The notes beneath the pieces were generated by a model. It searched no databases. It had not been told where the DNA came from and saw nothing but the letters and a program-made list of their open reading frames with translations. Positions 19,641 to 43,886 of a stretch of 53,589 nt of DNA are shown here, piece after piece (position 1 is the first letter of the stretch; every line of letters starts with the position of its first letter). Position numbers and translations under genes: made by a program. Source of the stretch: Mesostigma viride (Eukaryota; Streptophyta; Mesostigmatophyceae; Mesostigmatales; Mesostigmataceae); the NCBI GenBank assembly GCA_009746045.1, contig RPFO01001164.1:2501-56089 (forward strand), given 5' to 3'.

Positions 19641-21790
19641 ATGGGGCGGATGGATCTAGCGGATAATGCGGCGGTCGGTGCCGACCACCTTTCTGCTGAG
19701 CTGCTGAAGACCCCTGATCCGGCGGTTAGGGATCTTCTGCTGGCGTTCTGCAACCGTGTCCTGCTCTCTGACGAGCCTCCGCCTGCTGAGTGGCAGACGG
19801 CCATCCGCGTCATGCTGTACAAGAAGGGCTCTGCTGCTGACCCCGGTAACTACCGGCGTGTCTGCCTCCAGAGCGCCGCGCTGAAGGTCTTCATGCGCAT
19901 GATGCTGCACAGGCTCCGCGCCGCGCTGGACCCACACCTGGGTGAGTCTCAGATGGGTTTCCGTCGTGGTCGTAACACTGTCATGGCTGACAGTGTTTGT
20001 CGCGCGCCGATTGATGGAGGAGGTGCGTCGCCTTCCCCCTGACAGTTTGCCGCTGGTCTTCATTTTTGTTGACTATATCAAAGCCTTTGACACGGTTCTC
20101 TGGGAGGCTCTTTGGGCCATCCTAGCTCTGGATCGGGTGCCACCTGCGCTTATTGCTGCCATTCGCCGACTGTATGAGGGCTCACAGGCAGTAGTGCGGA
20201 CTGCGGAAGGCACCACCCCACCATTCCCCCTTCACCACGGGGTGTGGCAAGGTTGTGTCCTGTCCCCATACCTGTTCATTATTGTCGTGGATCACGTCAT
20301 GCGCCGGGCACGTGCGCGCTTTACTGCTCTTAAGGGGTTCGAGCCAGGCTTGGACATCCTTAACGTGAAAGAGCACGGCGGGGTTAGACCTGGTTACCGC
20401 CTTGCCGACCTGATTTATGCGGATGATACCACCCTCATCGAGAGCCCCGAGCACATTCAGACCTGGCTGGACTGCCTGGGCCTGGAGGCGCGGGCGGTGG
20501 GGTTGGAGATTAGTGTCAAAACCGAGGCGATGGTGATTGGAGCCTCCAGTAAACCACCGCTGCCGCGCCTGCTCGACGGGACGGAGGTCCCGTTCCGCGA
20601 CCGCTTCAAGCTGTTGGGGAGCTGGCTTCCTGACACCGCCGACGATGTGGACACCCGCATCGGCCTTGCCTGGGCCAAGCTCCGTTCGCTCACACCCTAT
20701 ACTGGCGCTCGAAGGGCCTGGGCGGGCACCGCAAGCGCATGCTCTTCAAGGTCCTCGTCCTCACGGTGCTCACGTATGGCGCCGAGGCGTAGACCCTCCC
20801 ACCCAAACTGGCAGCTAGGCTAGACGGCACGGTTTACAGGATGCTCTGACAGGTCGTTAACGTAGGTTTTTCCGAGCGTCCGTCATCAGAGTCTTTGTAT
20901 CATGGCATGCCTTGTGTTTCGGACGAGATTAGGCAGCGTAGGATAGCATTTGTAGGACACCTTGCCCGCACCAGCCAGGTCGACACCACCCTCGGTCTGG
21001 CCGGCCCCCAGCGGCTTGGCCAGCCAGGGCGGCACATTCTGACCTGGCCTGGCCCCGAGGACATTCCCAAAAGGGTAGGGAAACCTGTCACGAACTACGT
21101 TCAGATGTTGCTGGACGACCTAGTGGTCCCAGCCCAGTTTGAGCACCGCATCCACTCTCTCTCCCGTCTTTGGACTGCCATGCAGGACAAGCAGCCTAGC
21201 CTACAATGGGACCTCCCATGGATGATGCATTAAGAATTTAGCCATGCGATGCCTATGCAGGGAGTTACTCTCTGCTGAGATGCCATGTGTACACCAGCTA
21301 TAGCCTAGCCACATACCCTCCACCCCATATGTCATGCAGGCCTTCTAGGCCCTCTCCTCAAGCCCCCCCTGGGTGCCTGTGCTTGTTAAGGAGGCATGAA
21401 CCATCATGGCGGTGCAGGTGCACCTTGTGCACCCAGAGCAGGTGACAGTTGTACATCCTCCACCTGCAGGTTGTAGCCCTGATTGTATTACAAACCCATA
21501 GATGCCCCTTTCTCAGGGCTATGTGTTACATATGCTCCCAACGGAGCTATGATTTTAATTAATTAATTAATGCAGGACAAGACGCGGTGGAAGAAGATTG
21601 TCAAGGCGCACACGCCCGACCCTGTGGGCAAGCCACCTCCCCCCAAGCGGAGGAGGCGTTTTGATGAGTAGTGTAGTTAGGATTTTCTAGATAGCTTAGA
21701 GTTAGGATAGTTCGATCACGCGGCTTCCTCCACCCCATCCATCATGGAATATGTGCTACATGACCTCCCCACGGAGGCATGTTATAATTT
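19641..21790 (+). pseudogene. LINE family B reverse transcriptase, 5'-truncated and interrupted
   Basis: Starts inside ORF2 (GADHLSAELLK, EWQTAIRVMLYKKG, NYR...SAALKVFMRMMLHRL, MGFRRGRN). After a frameshift near 19980 come motif A VDYIKAFDTV, motif B VWQGCVLSPYLF, motif C LIYADDTTLIE, KLLGSWLPDTADDVDTRIG, then shifted frames with MLFKVLVLTVLTYGAEA, FVGHLARTSQVD and RHILTWPGPED. The frame reaches WTAMQDK at 21191, is cut by an insertion, and resumes at 21582 with TRWKKIVKAHTPDPVGKPPP and a stop. It ends in CCTCC-CCAC-GGAGG (21764-21777). Two frameshifts make it inactive; the palm motifs are all intact. Confidence 0.85.
21192..21569 (+). mobile_element. LINE family B 3'-end insertion with 12-base target duplication
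   Basis: ATGCAGGACAAG is present at 21180-21191 and 21570-21581. The 378 bases between are a 3' UTR-like segment related to that of the ORF1-only element (TTACTCTCTGCTGAGATGCC, GGTGCAGGTGCACC), ending in hairpin GCTCC-CAAC-GGAGC (21534-21547) and (TTAA)n. Removing it restores a continuous ORF2 end. Confidence 0.88.
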
Positions 21791-22255
21791 AATTTAACTT
21801 AAGATAATGGATCTAGCTATCTATTTTCTAGTTACAGGGTAATGCAGCTTGCGGGCACCATAACATGAATCACTATGGTTACCAAAATTTATCACATGCG
21901 GAGCCCCCACTGAATCGGGGACGGCGCCAGATAGTCTGTCGGACGTGTCTACATGATCAAAATGACTACCTTGAACAGGTCGCGCTGGGGGTGGATAGAT
22001 CTAGCTATCTAACTTCTAGTTACAGGATTGCGGGCACCACGTCCCGAATCACTAATGGTTGCCAAACTGGGTCACACGCGGAGCCCCCGCCGACTCAGTT
22101 GGGGGCGGTGTCTTTTCATGACCGTCTGCAACCTATCTTCACAAGTCATCAGCCTCCATATCACAGACAAACCAGGAGGCTGCCCGGGCGTGAGCCCGTC
22201 CCATCTAGGGTAACACATCAGTCCATGCCCTGCCTATGACGGAAAGTCTAGTGGC
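21791..22255 (-). repeat. Two LINE family A 3'-end fragments
   Basis: Segments at 21805-21965 and 21990-22255 each carry the family block (TAGCTATCTA..TTCTAGTTACAGG, GGGCACCA, CACACGCGGAGCCCCC). Both are degraded and in the same orientation. Confidence 0.65.
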
Positions 22256-23390
22256 GACCAAGTGCCACACGCGGCCAGGGGCTCGCCACGTGAGGACGAT
22301 GCGCTTCATGTCTAAGAAGCCTGCAGGTGAAGTCCATCAGATGACCTGCGCCGTCACCGAGCATTACTATCATAACAAAATGCACCTCCTTATCGCAAAT
22401 AGCAAACTCCCTGTGGCATGTCCGCATGCGGTTGCTCGCTCGTGACACTGTTGCATTCCCCGCTTTGATAAGGTCGTTCAAATGGGTACAGAGAGGGCAG
22501 CGATGCCGAATTGGCACGAGTGCCGTGCATCCGCTCGCTTTCAAAGTCAAGCATGGGTACTTCCGAGCCCAGCACTGGTTCCCCCTGGCGTCAGCTTCCC
22601 AGGCACTAGCAACCGTTCCCTTCGAGCATCCATCCCCCTCAGCACGCGTTGCCCCCAACCCAGCCCCCTCAGCACGAGTCGCCCCCAACCCAACCCCTCA
22701 GCACGCGTTGCCCCCAACCCAGTGTGATGGCTCCCTAGCCTGGCGCCGCCTGATGCGACACATCCATGCCTGATGCATCACAACAAACCGATCGTGGTAT
22801 CAGAAGGCACTTGTGCAGTGCAAATTGTGCGACTCTGCGATCCATTAGAACCCATCACATCATCGCGTCGAGCATTCCGGGGCATCCATGGTCTGGTGCT
22901 CTTCCTGTATACTAATTTGTAGACTATATACTATACAGGATCCGCCACAGGTCCTCCCATCCATCCCTTCGCAATGCAGCTCCGCTCATGTGCAATAGGC
23001 ACATGATGCAGAGACGACCCCCTTCCCTCCCTCACCTTCTCCCCCAAAGAATGCGCAGCAGGACCGTGCGCTTGCCGCTGGGGACTTGTGAACCACACGT
23101 TGGCTGAAGCAGGTACTTGTAACAACCCCGCCACTGATGGATGTTAGGTAACCCACCAGTCCCCAGCCAACCAACCTTCACTGGTGGCACACCTCCCCCT
23201 GGGCCTACATTCCCTGAGGGTGAGAGTTCCCGCCTTTGCTGGTTCACTGGCATGCCGGAGGCCGCCTTGACCAAACCGGCGGAAATTCCTCCCTCTGGCA
23301 TGGCGCCCACACGCCAGAATTCCCATAAAGATGCCCCTGTGGCGGCCAGGACAGGGAACGGTTGGGTATCGTGCCGTGTTCTCACCACCG
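22256..23390. other. Gene-poor DNA with a short tandem repeat
   Basis: No convincing coding sequence. At 22635-22722 there are three 28-31 base repeats of CCCTCAGCACGCGTTGCCCC followed by CAACCCAG. They read in frame in one ORF of about 115 codons, but nothing supports it as a gene. Confidence 0.5.
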
Positions 23391-23391
23391 A

Positions 23392-23448
23392 CATGACGCC
23401 CTAAACCCAAAACCCTAAACCCTCAACCCTAAACCGGCATGACGCCCT
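23392..23448. repeat. Telomere-like repeats flanked by 11-base direct repeats
   Basis: About 35 bases of degenerate CCCTAAA units (23403-23437) lie between CATGACGCCCT at 23392-23402 and again at 23438-23448. CCCTAAA is the plant-type telomere repeat. The flanking duplication suggests insertion at a staggered break. Confidence 0.65.
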
Positions 23449-24560
23449 GCCCAGCGTGCACCCATCCCAGTCGTGATGATCCACCGCTGTCACCATCATG
23501 CTCCACCTCCCTCGTAATTCCTCATCCTACCGTTCCTGGGCCCTCATCCTACCGTTCCTGGGCCCTCATCCTCATGACGCATTCCCTTGCCCTTCGTGAT
23601 GATCCACCCCTTTTGACCATGAGGATCGGCCCCTTTTCATCATTGAGGATTGAGCCCCTTGATCATGAGAATTCACCCCTTTATGTCATGACGACACCTC
23701 CCGTCGCCACCACAATCTACTCCCTCACCACCATGATCCACAGCTCCCGCACGGCGTTGATCCATTCCTCATCGTAATACCCAACCCTCCCATTCAGATG
23801 GCGTGTGCCGCCACGTGTAGGTCAAACGAGCCCTTGTTGCGCTTCCTGCCATCATCCGGCACCGGGCAAGCAGAATGAACCATCCACGCCATCATAGATA
23901 ACCTCCACCACCCACTCTGCCGATACCGCAAACCAGCATCCACTTTGTCGGTGCCACCAACCAAGCAGTTGGCGACAACCGCGTAAACCAATCATGGCGA
24001 CATGGCGACATGGCAACATGGCGACATGGCGACATGGCGACATGGCGACATGGTGACGCCGACAAATACTCAGCGACAATCATATAACCACTGTGCAACG
24101 CCGACAAATAATCAGCAACTAATAATGTACAGATTGCGTGACACCAAGCCATTGGTGACCGCACAGCCGGTGCACACCGCGTGAAGAATCGCCGTCCGGA
24201 AGCCACAGCGCAAAAAGGGGACACTGCCGGGCGTTCTGTAACCCATGTCGCGACCATTCATGGCCCTTGGGCAAGCGCTCGGGCATCCCATTAAGGTGCA
24301 GGCACACGCATCCCCATAGGCATCCCCCAGCGCATCCCCCATAGTCATGGAAGCTAGGTACACAGCTCCAGAACGCGCCCTTGAGTTAAACTAGGCACAA
24401 GATTCCGGCACACATGCACTAGTCAAAGCAGCGAGATAACTAGGCACATGAACGCCCCCTTGAGGCAGCGTACCCTCTGCATATCCAGGAACAAATACCT
24501 GGGCTCTGTCACGCATCCATTTGGGGATGAATTTCGCCCGGAGTCAGGTTTACCCAGATT
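23449..24560. other. Gene-poor DNA with simple repeats
   Basis: A 25-base unit is duplicated at 23518-23570 (CTCATCCTACCGTTCCTGGG), and eight copies of CATGGCGA lie at 23994-24056. The rest is mixed sequence with many GATCCAC/CATGA words and no supported ORF. Confidence 0.5.
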
Positions 24561-24608
24561 TTAGCATAGTACTCCGTGGCATGCCTGTGCGCATGACACG
24601 CAAGTACA
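24561..24608 (+). repeat. LINE family C 3' terminus
   Basis: Forty-odd bases match 2963-3008 (TTAGCATAGTACTCCGTGGC, then CATGACACGCAAGTAC). The hairpin is retained as CATGC..GCATG (24580-24595), with bases changed relative to the first copy. Confidence 0.72.
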
Positions 24609-24756
24609 TGCGTACTTTACCCAGATTCCGTTCACAAGCTGTTGGGCTGCCAGGCCGCGAGGCGGCACCCCATGAAAAAACACTGCCCCGTCACACTAAC
24701 AACCCTCTAGGCAGATGGCTCAGGTTCTGGGAATGAAATACGCCGTTTTTAAGAGA

Positions 24757-24890
24757 TCAGCTCATGCCTCCGTCACGACAGCCCACGATAGAACACCGTT
24801 TAATCGAGGCAAATGACTCAGGCCCCCAGCATGGGACACGAACAAGATCAGCACGTGCCTATAAACAGAGCACTGCCGTCTAGAACAGAG
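24757..24890 (-). repeat. Echo copies of the GT47 stop-codon region
   Basis: The sequence around the stop (AGCTCAGGCCTCCGGCATGA on the plus strand, 24891-24910) recurs as GACTCAGGCCCCCAGCATGG at 24809-24828 and as AGCTCATGCCTCCGTCACGA at 24760-24779. Both lie in the presumed 3' UTR. Confidence 0.65.
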
Positions 24891-24894
24891 CAGC

Positions 24895-37848
<12,954 letters not shown>

Positions 37849-39632
37849 GCGCACTCTTAGCAACCTATACAGCGGATTGGCAGAAATGCACCTCCCGAGT
37901 CGGGTGTCTGCTTTCACGGTTGACCTCCTTTAATAGCCATTGTGAAATTAGGCAAGAATGGCCGCTCGTCGCTCATAACTACTGCCTGCATTCCGAGTCT
38001 CGAATTTTAATTTCCGATGACGGGTGGGGACTGGTGACAAGCCCCGCACGCGGCGTCCATGCAACGTTTTGTGGTGGTTTTCCCTAATGAATGATCCGTC
38101 ATTATGGAATCTGTCATTATGATGACATCCGTCATTCGTCACTATGGATCTTCAGTGAATTGGTGGCACCGCCATTTCCCAGCGTTCCGTACTGTCAGCA
38201 AGGATGTCGGGGCAACATTCCCGCGATCTCCAAAGTTGAGTTGAGTTGAGTTGAGTATATTCCCGCGCCGGCGTAACGACAGGGTTATTTCCAGTGGATC
38301 CAACGGCTGGTCCTGCCTTATGGGGGTGGCAAACAAGGTGCGAGCGTGAGATCTCCAAAGTGTGGCGCCACTTAATTAAGAAATAAGGCTGCAAGAAACT
38401 CAGTTACGTCGACCGTTCATGCAGCTGCAGCACTCGGCTTGGGGGAGACACCGATTCGCAGCAGCACTTCGTCATTATTCGTCAATGCTCGTAATGCTGG
38501 CGCTGGGGTCAGTGCGGCGACGATCTGCATGGTGACGATTCGTCGGGTCCGACGGTGAAATTCGCGATTTATTATCAATTAATTAGGTCGACCAGTTTGC
38601 GCAGTGTGCGGCACGTCCCGCGACCAGCGCATAGCGTTGTACAGCAGACAAATGACATAGCTGTCTGTCATAGCGGGGGGGCCACCGACAGACGAACGGT
38701 CATATTTTGTTGTGTGCTCAGTGGGCATCCTCTCGCCCGCTATATACTTGCCCCCAGTTTTGTCTATCTTAACGCTTGATAAATCTACAATAAAGTTTTG
38801 AAATTGTCACATGTTGTAGGGTCAATACCTATTAATCTAGCTGTGTGTTTGGCGGCCGGGACAGCGCATGCCCATCGGGCAAGGCATCAGCACTGCTGCC
38901 ACACCAAGTTTTTGCCGCTCGCTTCCGTTGCATTAGGATTCTCCTTTTGCACCGGCGTCATGGAGCTTAACGAGATTGTCTGGTCCTAACGTGTGATATC
39001 CGACCATCGTGCGAGAATAACCCATGGTGCGAGACAGCATTCTCGGGCGCTCTCGCCGGCAAGGCTACTGGTGTGATTCGGTTGTTCGTTATTACCTGAC
39101 AGGTAATCCCCGTTCCATACTGTTAGATTCAATGCGGACTTCAAATTTGCTGGCAGGCGGACTGGTAAAGCAATATTCGACTGCAAAGGCACTAAGCACC
39201 GCAATTTATTTGCCTTACCCCTTACTTCGGGGCTGGGTCTCAGCGTAGCGAACATGAAATACATTCTTCATGGGTTTAGATGAAGGTTATTGCTGCAAAA
39301 GAGGAATAGCGGTTCAAATCTCAATTGGGTCGCCCATGTAACTCCTAATATCGCGGAAGCCCCGCTGGGTTACATAAATGCTTCCATCTTGTCAGATGCC
39401 TTGAACATCACCTCATCTCCTGCCACGTTTTGTCCCCTCATTGGTCCTCCCTGGCTCCTGCATCTGTTTCTCCCTCCCATCCATCCAACCCACCATGGAC
39501 TCCTGGCGCCCGTCCATGATCCCCCCTACCCACGCCACCCCACCACCACCACCACACACACATCACATCGATCCCTGTCCACCCCCCCCCTCTTTTGTCC
39601 CCCCCTCGCCCCCCCCTGGCCGACCCCACCAG
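37849..39632. other. Intergenic region upstream of the GT47 gene
   Basis: About 1.8 kb with no recognised gene. TATTAAA on the minus strand (37929-37935) lies about 85 bases from the GT47 start and could be a core promoter element. (GTTGA)n occurs at 38236-38257. Short ORFs of 60-90 codons on both strands (for example 38555-38779 and 38986-39264) show no known domain. Confidence 0.4.
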
Positions 39633-39748
39633 GGGAGCTATTGCTTGCCCCCCCCCACGGCTCCGGCGCGGGGGGCGCAGAGAGCTACATCCAAGGTGGC
39701 CGGTTCCGCCCAGCCAGTGCTGCTGTGACGGCGGCAGATGCAGGCATG
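39633..39748 (+). CDS. Hypothetical gene, candidate internal exon
   Basis: Follows a long pyrimidine tract ending CCCCACCAG and encodes GAESYIQGGRFRPASAAVTA then ADAGM up to donor ATG|GTAAGT. It ends in phase 0, as needed by the next exon at 41020. Upstream exons and the start codon were not found. Confidence 0.5.
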
Positions 39749-40260
39749 GTAAGTGCGTGAGTGCGCCAGCATTAACTGTCCTTGTGACATCAGCAGATGC
39801 AGGCATGGAACGCCAGCATAAGTTAGCGGCCCACGTATGAGTGCGTTCTCTTCGGCACAAATAGGCCAGTGTCAGGTCTTCCTGTGCGACGTTCTCATGC
39901 AGGCCTACAGCCTGCTTTTGCTTCGCAAGCCAAGCTCTCGCCTTTCCATAAAACGTGTGCAGGGTGCAAGAGGAATTAGTTTCGACGCTGCCATCTGGCC
40001 GCAAAGTCGTTCAGTTATGGGAGGGGGAAGCACCCATGCCGAATATTTGTGCCAGGGTAGTTCAGAGCCCTAGGGAGACCAGCCTTGGCTTATGTAATCG
40101 TGGTTGCATGTGGGTTAACTGCTTTTGTTGTCGTGGTGGAGCGTGGGTAAGCAGCAGTGGTAGCACAGCACAGCCGTGCTTATATGCCCTTAGGCCTGGC
40201 AAGGCAACCCCCTGTGGTGATCGGGGCTTGGCTTGCAACAGTGTTGCCCTATTTGTGTAA

Positions 40261-40385
40261 GTCACGCCGGAAGGTATCTTCTGATAGTCCATACCTAGAT
40301 AGAAAGGTATCTTCAGATAGTCCTAGTTCTGATACCTAGATAGAAAGGAATCTTCTGATAGTCCTAGTTCTGATACCTAGATAAA
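40261..40385. repeat. Short tandem repeat of about 40 bases
   Basis: Three partial copies of GAAAGGTATCTTCTGATAGT followed by CCTAGTTCTGATACCTAGAT. Confidence 0.8.
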
Positions 40386-40578
40386 ATTGTGCTTTTATAG
40401 GAATACAGGTTCATTATCAGGGAATGTAGGGCAATATCGCATTCTCTATTCCCATTCTCTTTTGTGCTCATCTGCAGACGTCGCGCAGTTCACAATTCCC
40501 TGCACCTGTTGTGTGCCCCAACAACATTGCACAAAAAGTATGCACGCAGAGGGTGGGAGGGTGAGACTGTGAGAGCCT

Positions 40579-40579
<1 letters not shown>

Positions 40580-40643
<64 letters not shown>

Positions 40644-40827
40644 CCCGCCCGCCCGCCCGCCCGCCCGCCCGCCCGCCCGCCCGCCCGCCCGCCCGCCCGC
40701 CCGCCCGCCCGCCCGCCCGCCCGCCCGCCCGCCCGCCCGCCCGCCCGCCCGCCCGCCCGCCCGCCCGCCCGCCCGCCCGCCCGCCCGCCCGCCCGCCCGC
40801 CCGCCCGCCCGCCCGCCTGCCTGCCTG
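40580..40827. repeat. Tetranucleotide microsatellite (CCTG)16(CCCG)43(CCTG)3
   Basis: One continuous 248-base tract in the presumed intron 39749-41019. The CCCG core is flanked by CCTG units on both sides. The minus strand carries regular GGG runs. Confidence 0.97.
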
Positions 40828-41019
40828 CGTGTATGCACGGATTGATGGGTTGCGACACGCGAAGAGTCTGGAGGAGTTTATGCGGCAACAGTATTGCAAG
40901 CCGTACAGGGGATTCACTGGGCCTGCTGTCCTCCCACCTGTGCGACCCCCCCCTCTTGTGCGCATGACGTCCCTGCCCCTCCCCCATCCACACACCCATA
41001 CCCACACCCACACCCACAG

Positions 41020-41508
41020 GTAATCGGTGACGCGGTCCATGTCGGGTACGTTACAGAGACCGGCGTTATTCACTCGAGCTCATCCAAGCAGATGGTGGTG
41101 GAAGTGCCCTTTGCCCAGGTGCCCTACATATGGCCCGAGGGGTACTACATCAAGGACCACGGGAGGGGGTCCAAGCGCCGACAGCAGAAGTGGCCACCAG
41201 AGGCACAGCCAGCCCAGGGGCCGGTGGGTGCTACCCCTGGTGTATCTGCGTGGGTTGTCTCTCCACCGGTGTCAACCGTGTCCCCATCGTCAGCGCCACC
41301 ACCAGCAGGGCGGCTGACAGTAGCGCCAACCTCGTCGGCAGTGCTGACCCCAGCATCGCCACCTGTCATCCCTGTGATGACCGCCACAGCCAAGCGGGAG
41401 GCCAATGCGCCAAAGGTTGGGTCGCACAATATGCCGTGGGGCCCTGATTGGACGGCTCGCGCGCAGAGGGTGCTGGAAGGTGTGGCGGCCAGCAGTAGCA
41501 TCCAACAG
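41020..41508 (+). CDS. Hypothetical gene exon
   Basis: Opens after (CCCACA)n and CACAG with VIGDAVHVGYVTETGVIHSS, then VEVPFAQVPYIWPEGYYIKD, basic KRRQQKW, a Pro/Ser/Thr-rich linker and WGPDWTARAQRVLEGVAASS. The 163 codons are in phase at both ends. The donor appears to be the rare CAG|GCAAGT. I do not recognise the family. Confidence 0.6.
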
Positions 41509-42207
41509 GCAAGTAGAGGGTCCTGCCCATGGCTGCATTTGCCAGTAAAAATTATGTTTGAGGATGACTGCAGCAACGGTTGACTTCATTTGGAGGTGAT
41601 CGGTGGGTGCCGTAGGGATTGACTGCTGCTTCCGTGGCGGAGCCATTCTACTGTGGGATGCAAGCAGTTAGGATACATAGGAGGGAGGCTTATAGGCAGT
41701 TAGGCCGGGCGCCTATGCTTTTAATAATCAGCAGGGTGACGGGGACATGTCTGGACAAGATCTCTTAAGGGAGGTAGCGGCTAGCAGTGGTGGGTGTTTG
41801 GGCCACTGGCTGTTAGTCAGGGGTAGAAGCCCGAGAGATAGGCCTGTGTGTGACTGTTATATCATCCGACTTCCTCAATGTGTCAGCTCACCTTCCCTAA
41901 CCCACCTCATGCGAATTCGTAGCAAATGCTTCAACTATGTTTCACTGTCACCAGTTGTTGTGATTCGCCGCCTTGTTCCCCCGGACGTCAGCTTCCAGAT
42001 CGTTTCCCCACGTCCTTTTGCCCATGGTCCGGATCAAGCAAAGCGGTCGTGCCCTATGCCCTTGTGGTGATCCTCTGTTACCTCAACCCACGGTGCTGCC
42101 ACCCGTCCCGCTTGTACTCATGGCAGTGTGCTGTTTTGCCCGTGTCTCTCGACAGATGCTCGCGCATTGAACTCTTCTATCGATTCATCTTTGTTGTCTT
42201 TCTGCAG

Positions 42208-42537
42208 GTAAAACAGGGGCTGCGCCCTTGGACAGCACAATTACCACCCACGCTTGACCTCACGCAAGCGTTGTGCAGAGGTCTTCGAGGCCTAGAGGGA
42301 CAGCTCAGCAAGGACGCCTTGGAGCACTGGAACTATCAATGGGCCAGGGGCCTTGGGTTCATGTCTCAGTTGCAAGGGCATGCGGTGCGGCAGGCCCAAG
42401 TTTTCCAGGGGAAAGCGGTTAGGGAACTCCCAGGCTTGTATCGGCGGGGAGGGGAAATTTTGCCCGAGCCGTGGAAGCGGAAGCTGCAGGGGTTGGGCCT
42501 GGAGAAGCTCTTCCTTCATGCAAGTGAACAACGGTGA
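42208..42537 (+). CDS. Hypothetical gene, last exon
   Basis: After TTTCTGCAG it encodes VKQGLRPWTAQLPPTLDLTQ, then LCRGLRGLEGQLSKDALEHW and a helical C-terminus (PEPWKRKLQGLGLEKLFLHA) ending in TGA. Probably a mostly helical domain; function unknown. Confidence 0.6.
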   Translation, partial: VKQGLRPWTAQLPPTLDLTQALCRGLRGLEGQLSKDALEHWNYQWARGLGFMSQLQGHAVRQAQVFQGKAVRELPGLYRRGGEILPEPWKRKLQGLGLEKLFLHASEQR

Positions 42538-42890
42538 TGGAGGCTGCGGTTTTCTGGCCAGTTTTTTTTTTTTTAATCTTTGATGTGCGTTACAGCGCCA
42601 GGCCTGTTTTAAGGATGGGGTGCCTGGCCACGCTGGCAGTCTACGATCCCATCCTGCCGGCGCAGGTTGGTGGGCATGGAGAGGGCAACTGGGGCAGAAC
42701 TCTTGTGTGTTTTATAACAGAAGTAAATGGCTTGGCAGTCAGCAAAGCCGGCCATTGTGTTAGCCATTTGTGTTAATACTAAGTGACAAGGTCGCTTGGC
42801 GCACACTGACCATGGTGCAGACACATATCCACTTTCTCATTCGTGTATCGATCAATGCGGCTATGTAGTTGAATAATCCTCCATTCTCCC
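42538..42890. other. No gene recognised
   Basis: 3' flank of the hypothetical gene, then unique sequence before the next LINE piece. Confidence 0.5.
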
Positions 42891-43440
42891 AGTGCATATG
42901 CACGTATTTGCGCACATGCACAAAGGCAGAACTGTGCCATATGGATTACCATGCCACATAGGCGCAGATAGGCATAACCTGACCTGGCCTGGCCCCCAGG
43001 ACAAACCCAGACGGGTTGGTAGACCTGCCATGAACTATACAGATCAGTTGCAAGCCGACCTAGTGGTCCCAGCTCAGTTTGAACACCGCATTTCCTCCCT
43101 CTCTCTTGCTTGAACTGCTATGCAGGACAAGAAGAGGTGGCAGACCATTGTCCAGGCCTCACGCCAGCCCCTGTGGGCAAGCCCCCCCCCCCAAGGAGTA
43201 AGGGGCGCTTTGCTTAGTACGTAGTGTAGCTAGGATTTTTGTATATTAGAGTTAGCTTAGCTAGGTTTCGCGGCTTCGCTCACCCCATCCATCGATCAGC
43301 AAGGGAATACGTCATACATGATCTCCCAACGGAATCATGTTATAATTTAATTATAATAATTATAATATTTATAATTAAATTTTATATTAAATTTAATAAT
43401 TATAATTAATTATTATATTAAGTAAGCAAGTACTTACTTC
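42891..43440 (+). pseudogene. LINE family B ORF2 end, 3' UTR and AT-rich tail
   Basis: HNLTWPGPQDKPRRVGRPAM and LVVPAQFEHRISSLS parallel the copy at 21030-21170. Then come TAMQDKKRWQ in a shifted frame, a short UTR, hairpin CATGAT..ATCATG (43317-43339) around CTCCCAACGG, and a tail of about 100 bases built from TTATAATTTAA-like words. Confidence 0.78.
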
Positions 43441-43886
43441 ATTATAATTTAATAGGCGCAGGTGGATGTTGTAATGTAATCGGAGAGTACCAAGATCACA
43501 TTTGCCATGCTGATCTAACATTATGACACTGCGCTTCGTGATAGACTCGGCATGGACATGTGCTACACTAGACGCGACGGGCTCACACCCGGGCAGCCTC
43601 CTGGTATGTCTGTAATATGGAGGCAGATGGTGCGCAAGGCTAGATGGCAAGTAGTGATGAAGGAGACCACCCCCAAGTCTGTGGGGGCTCCGCGTGTGAC
43701 CGCGTATGGCATTCATAGCGATTCGGGCCGCGGTGCCCACACCCCTGTAACTAGGACCTAGATAGCTCACACCATCCATTCCATTAGTAATGAGGATTTG
43801 TACGCTGATTTGCCCTATGTTTCCCACATTATTAGGCACAGGCGCCTGGGCCTAGCCGGGCACCTGGCCCGCACAGATCAGGTAGA
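43441..43886 (+). repeat. Rearranged LINE family A fragment
   Basis: 43530-43785 is the end of the family A ORF2 region and 3' UTR (GGCATGGACATGTGCTACAC, TGAAGGAGACCACCCCCAAG). At 43786 it jumps back to an earlier ORF2 segment (SNEDLYADLPYVSHIIR, GHLARTDQVD) in the same orientation, so an internal piece is out of order. Confidence 0.7.

Noticed and set aside
38986-39264. Short minus-strand ORF of about 90 codons upstream of the hypothetical gene
   Set aside because: No domain, signal or splice context supports it, and its length is expected by chance in GC-rich DNA.
40468-41073. Long AGGR/GGRA and PARP repeat ORFs on both strands
   Set aside because: They are the translation of the CCTG/CCCG microsatellite, open in every frame because the unit lacks stops.
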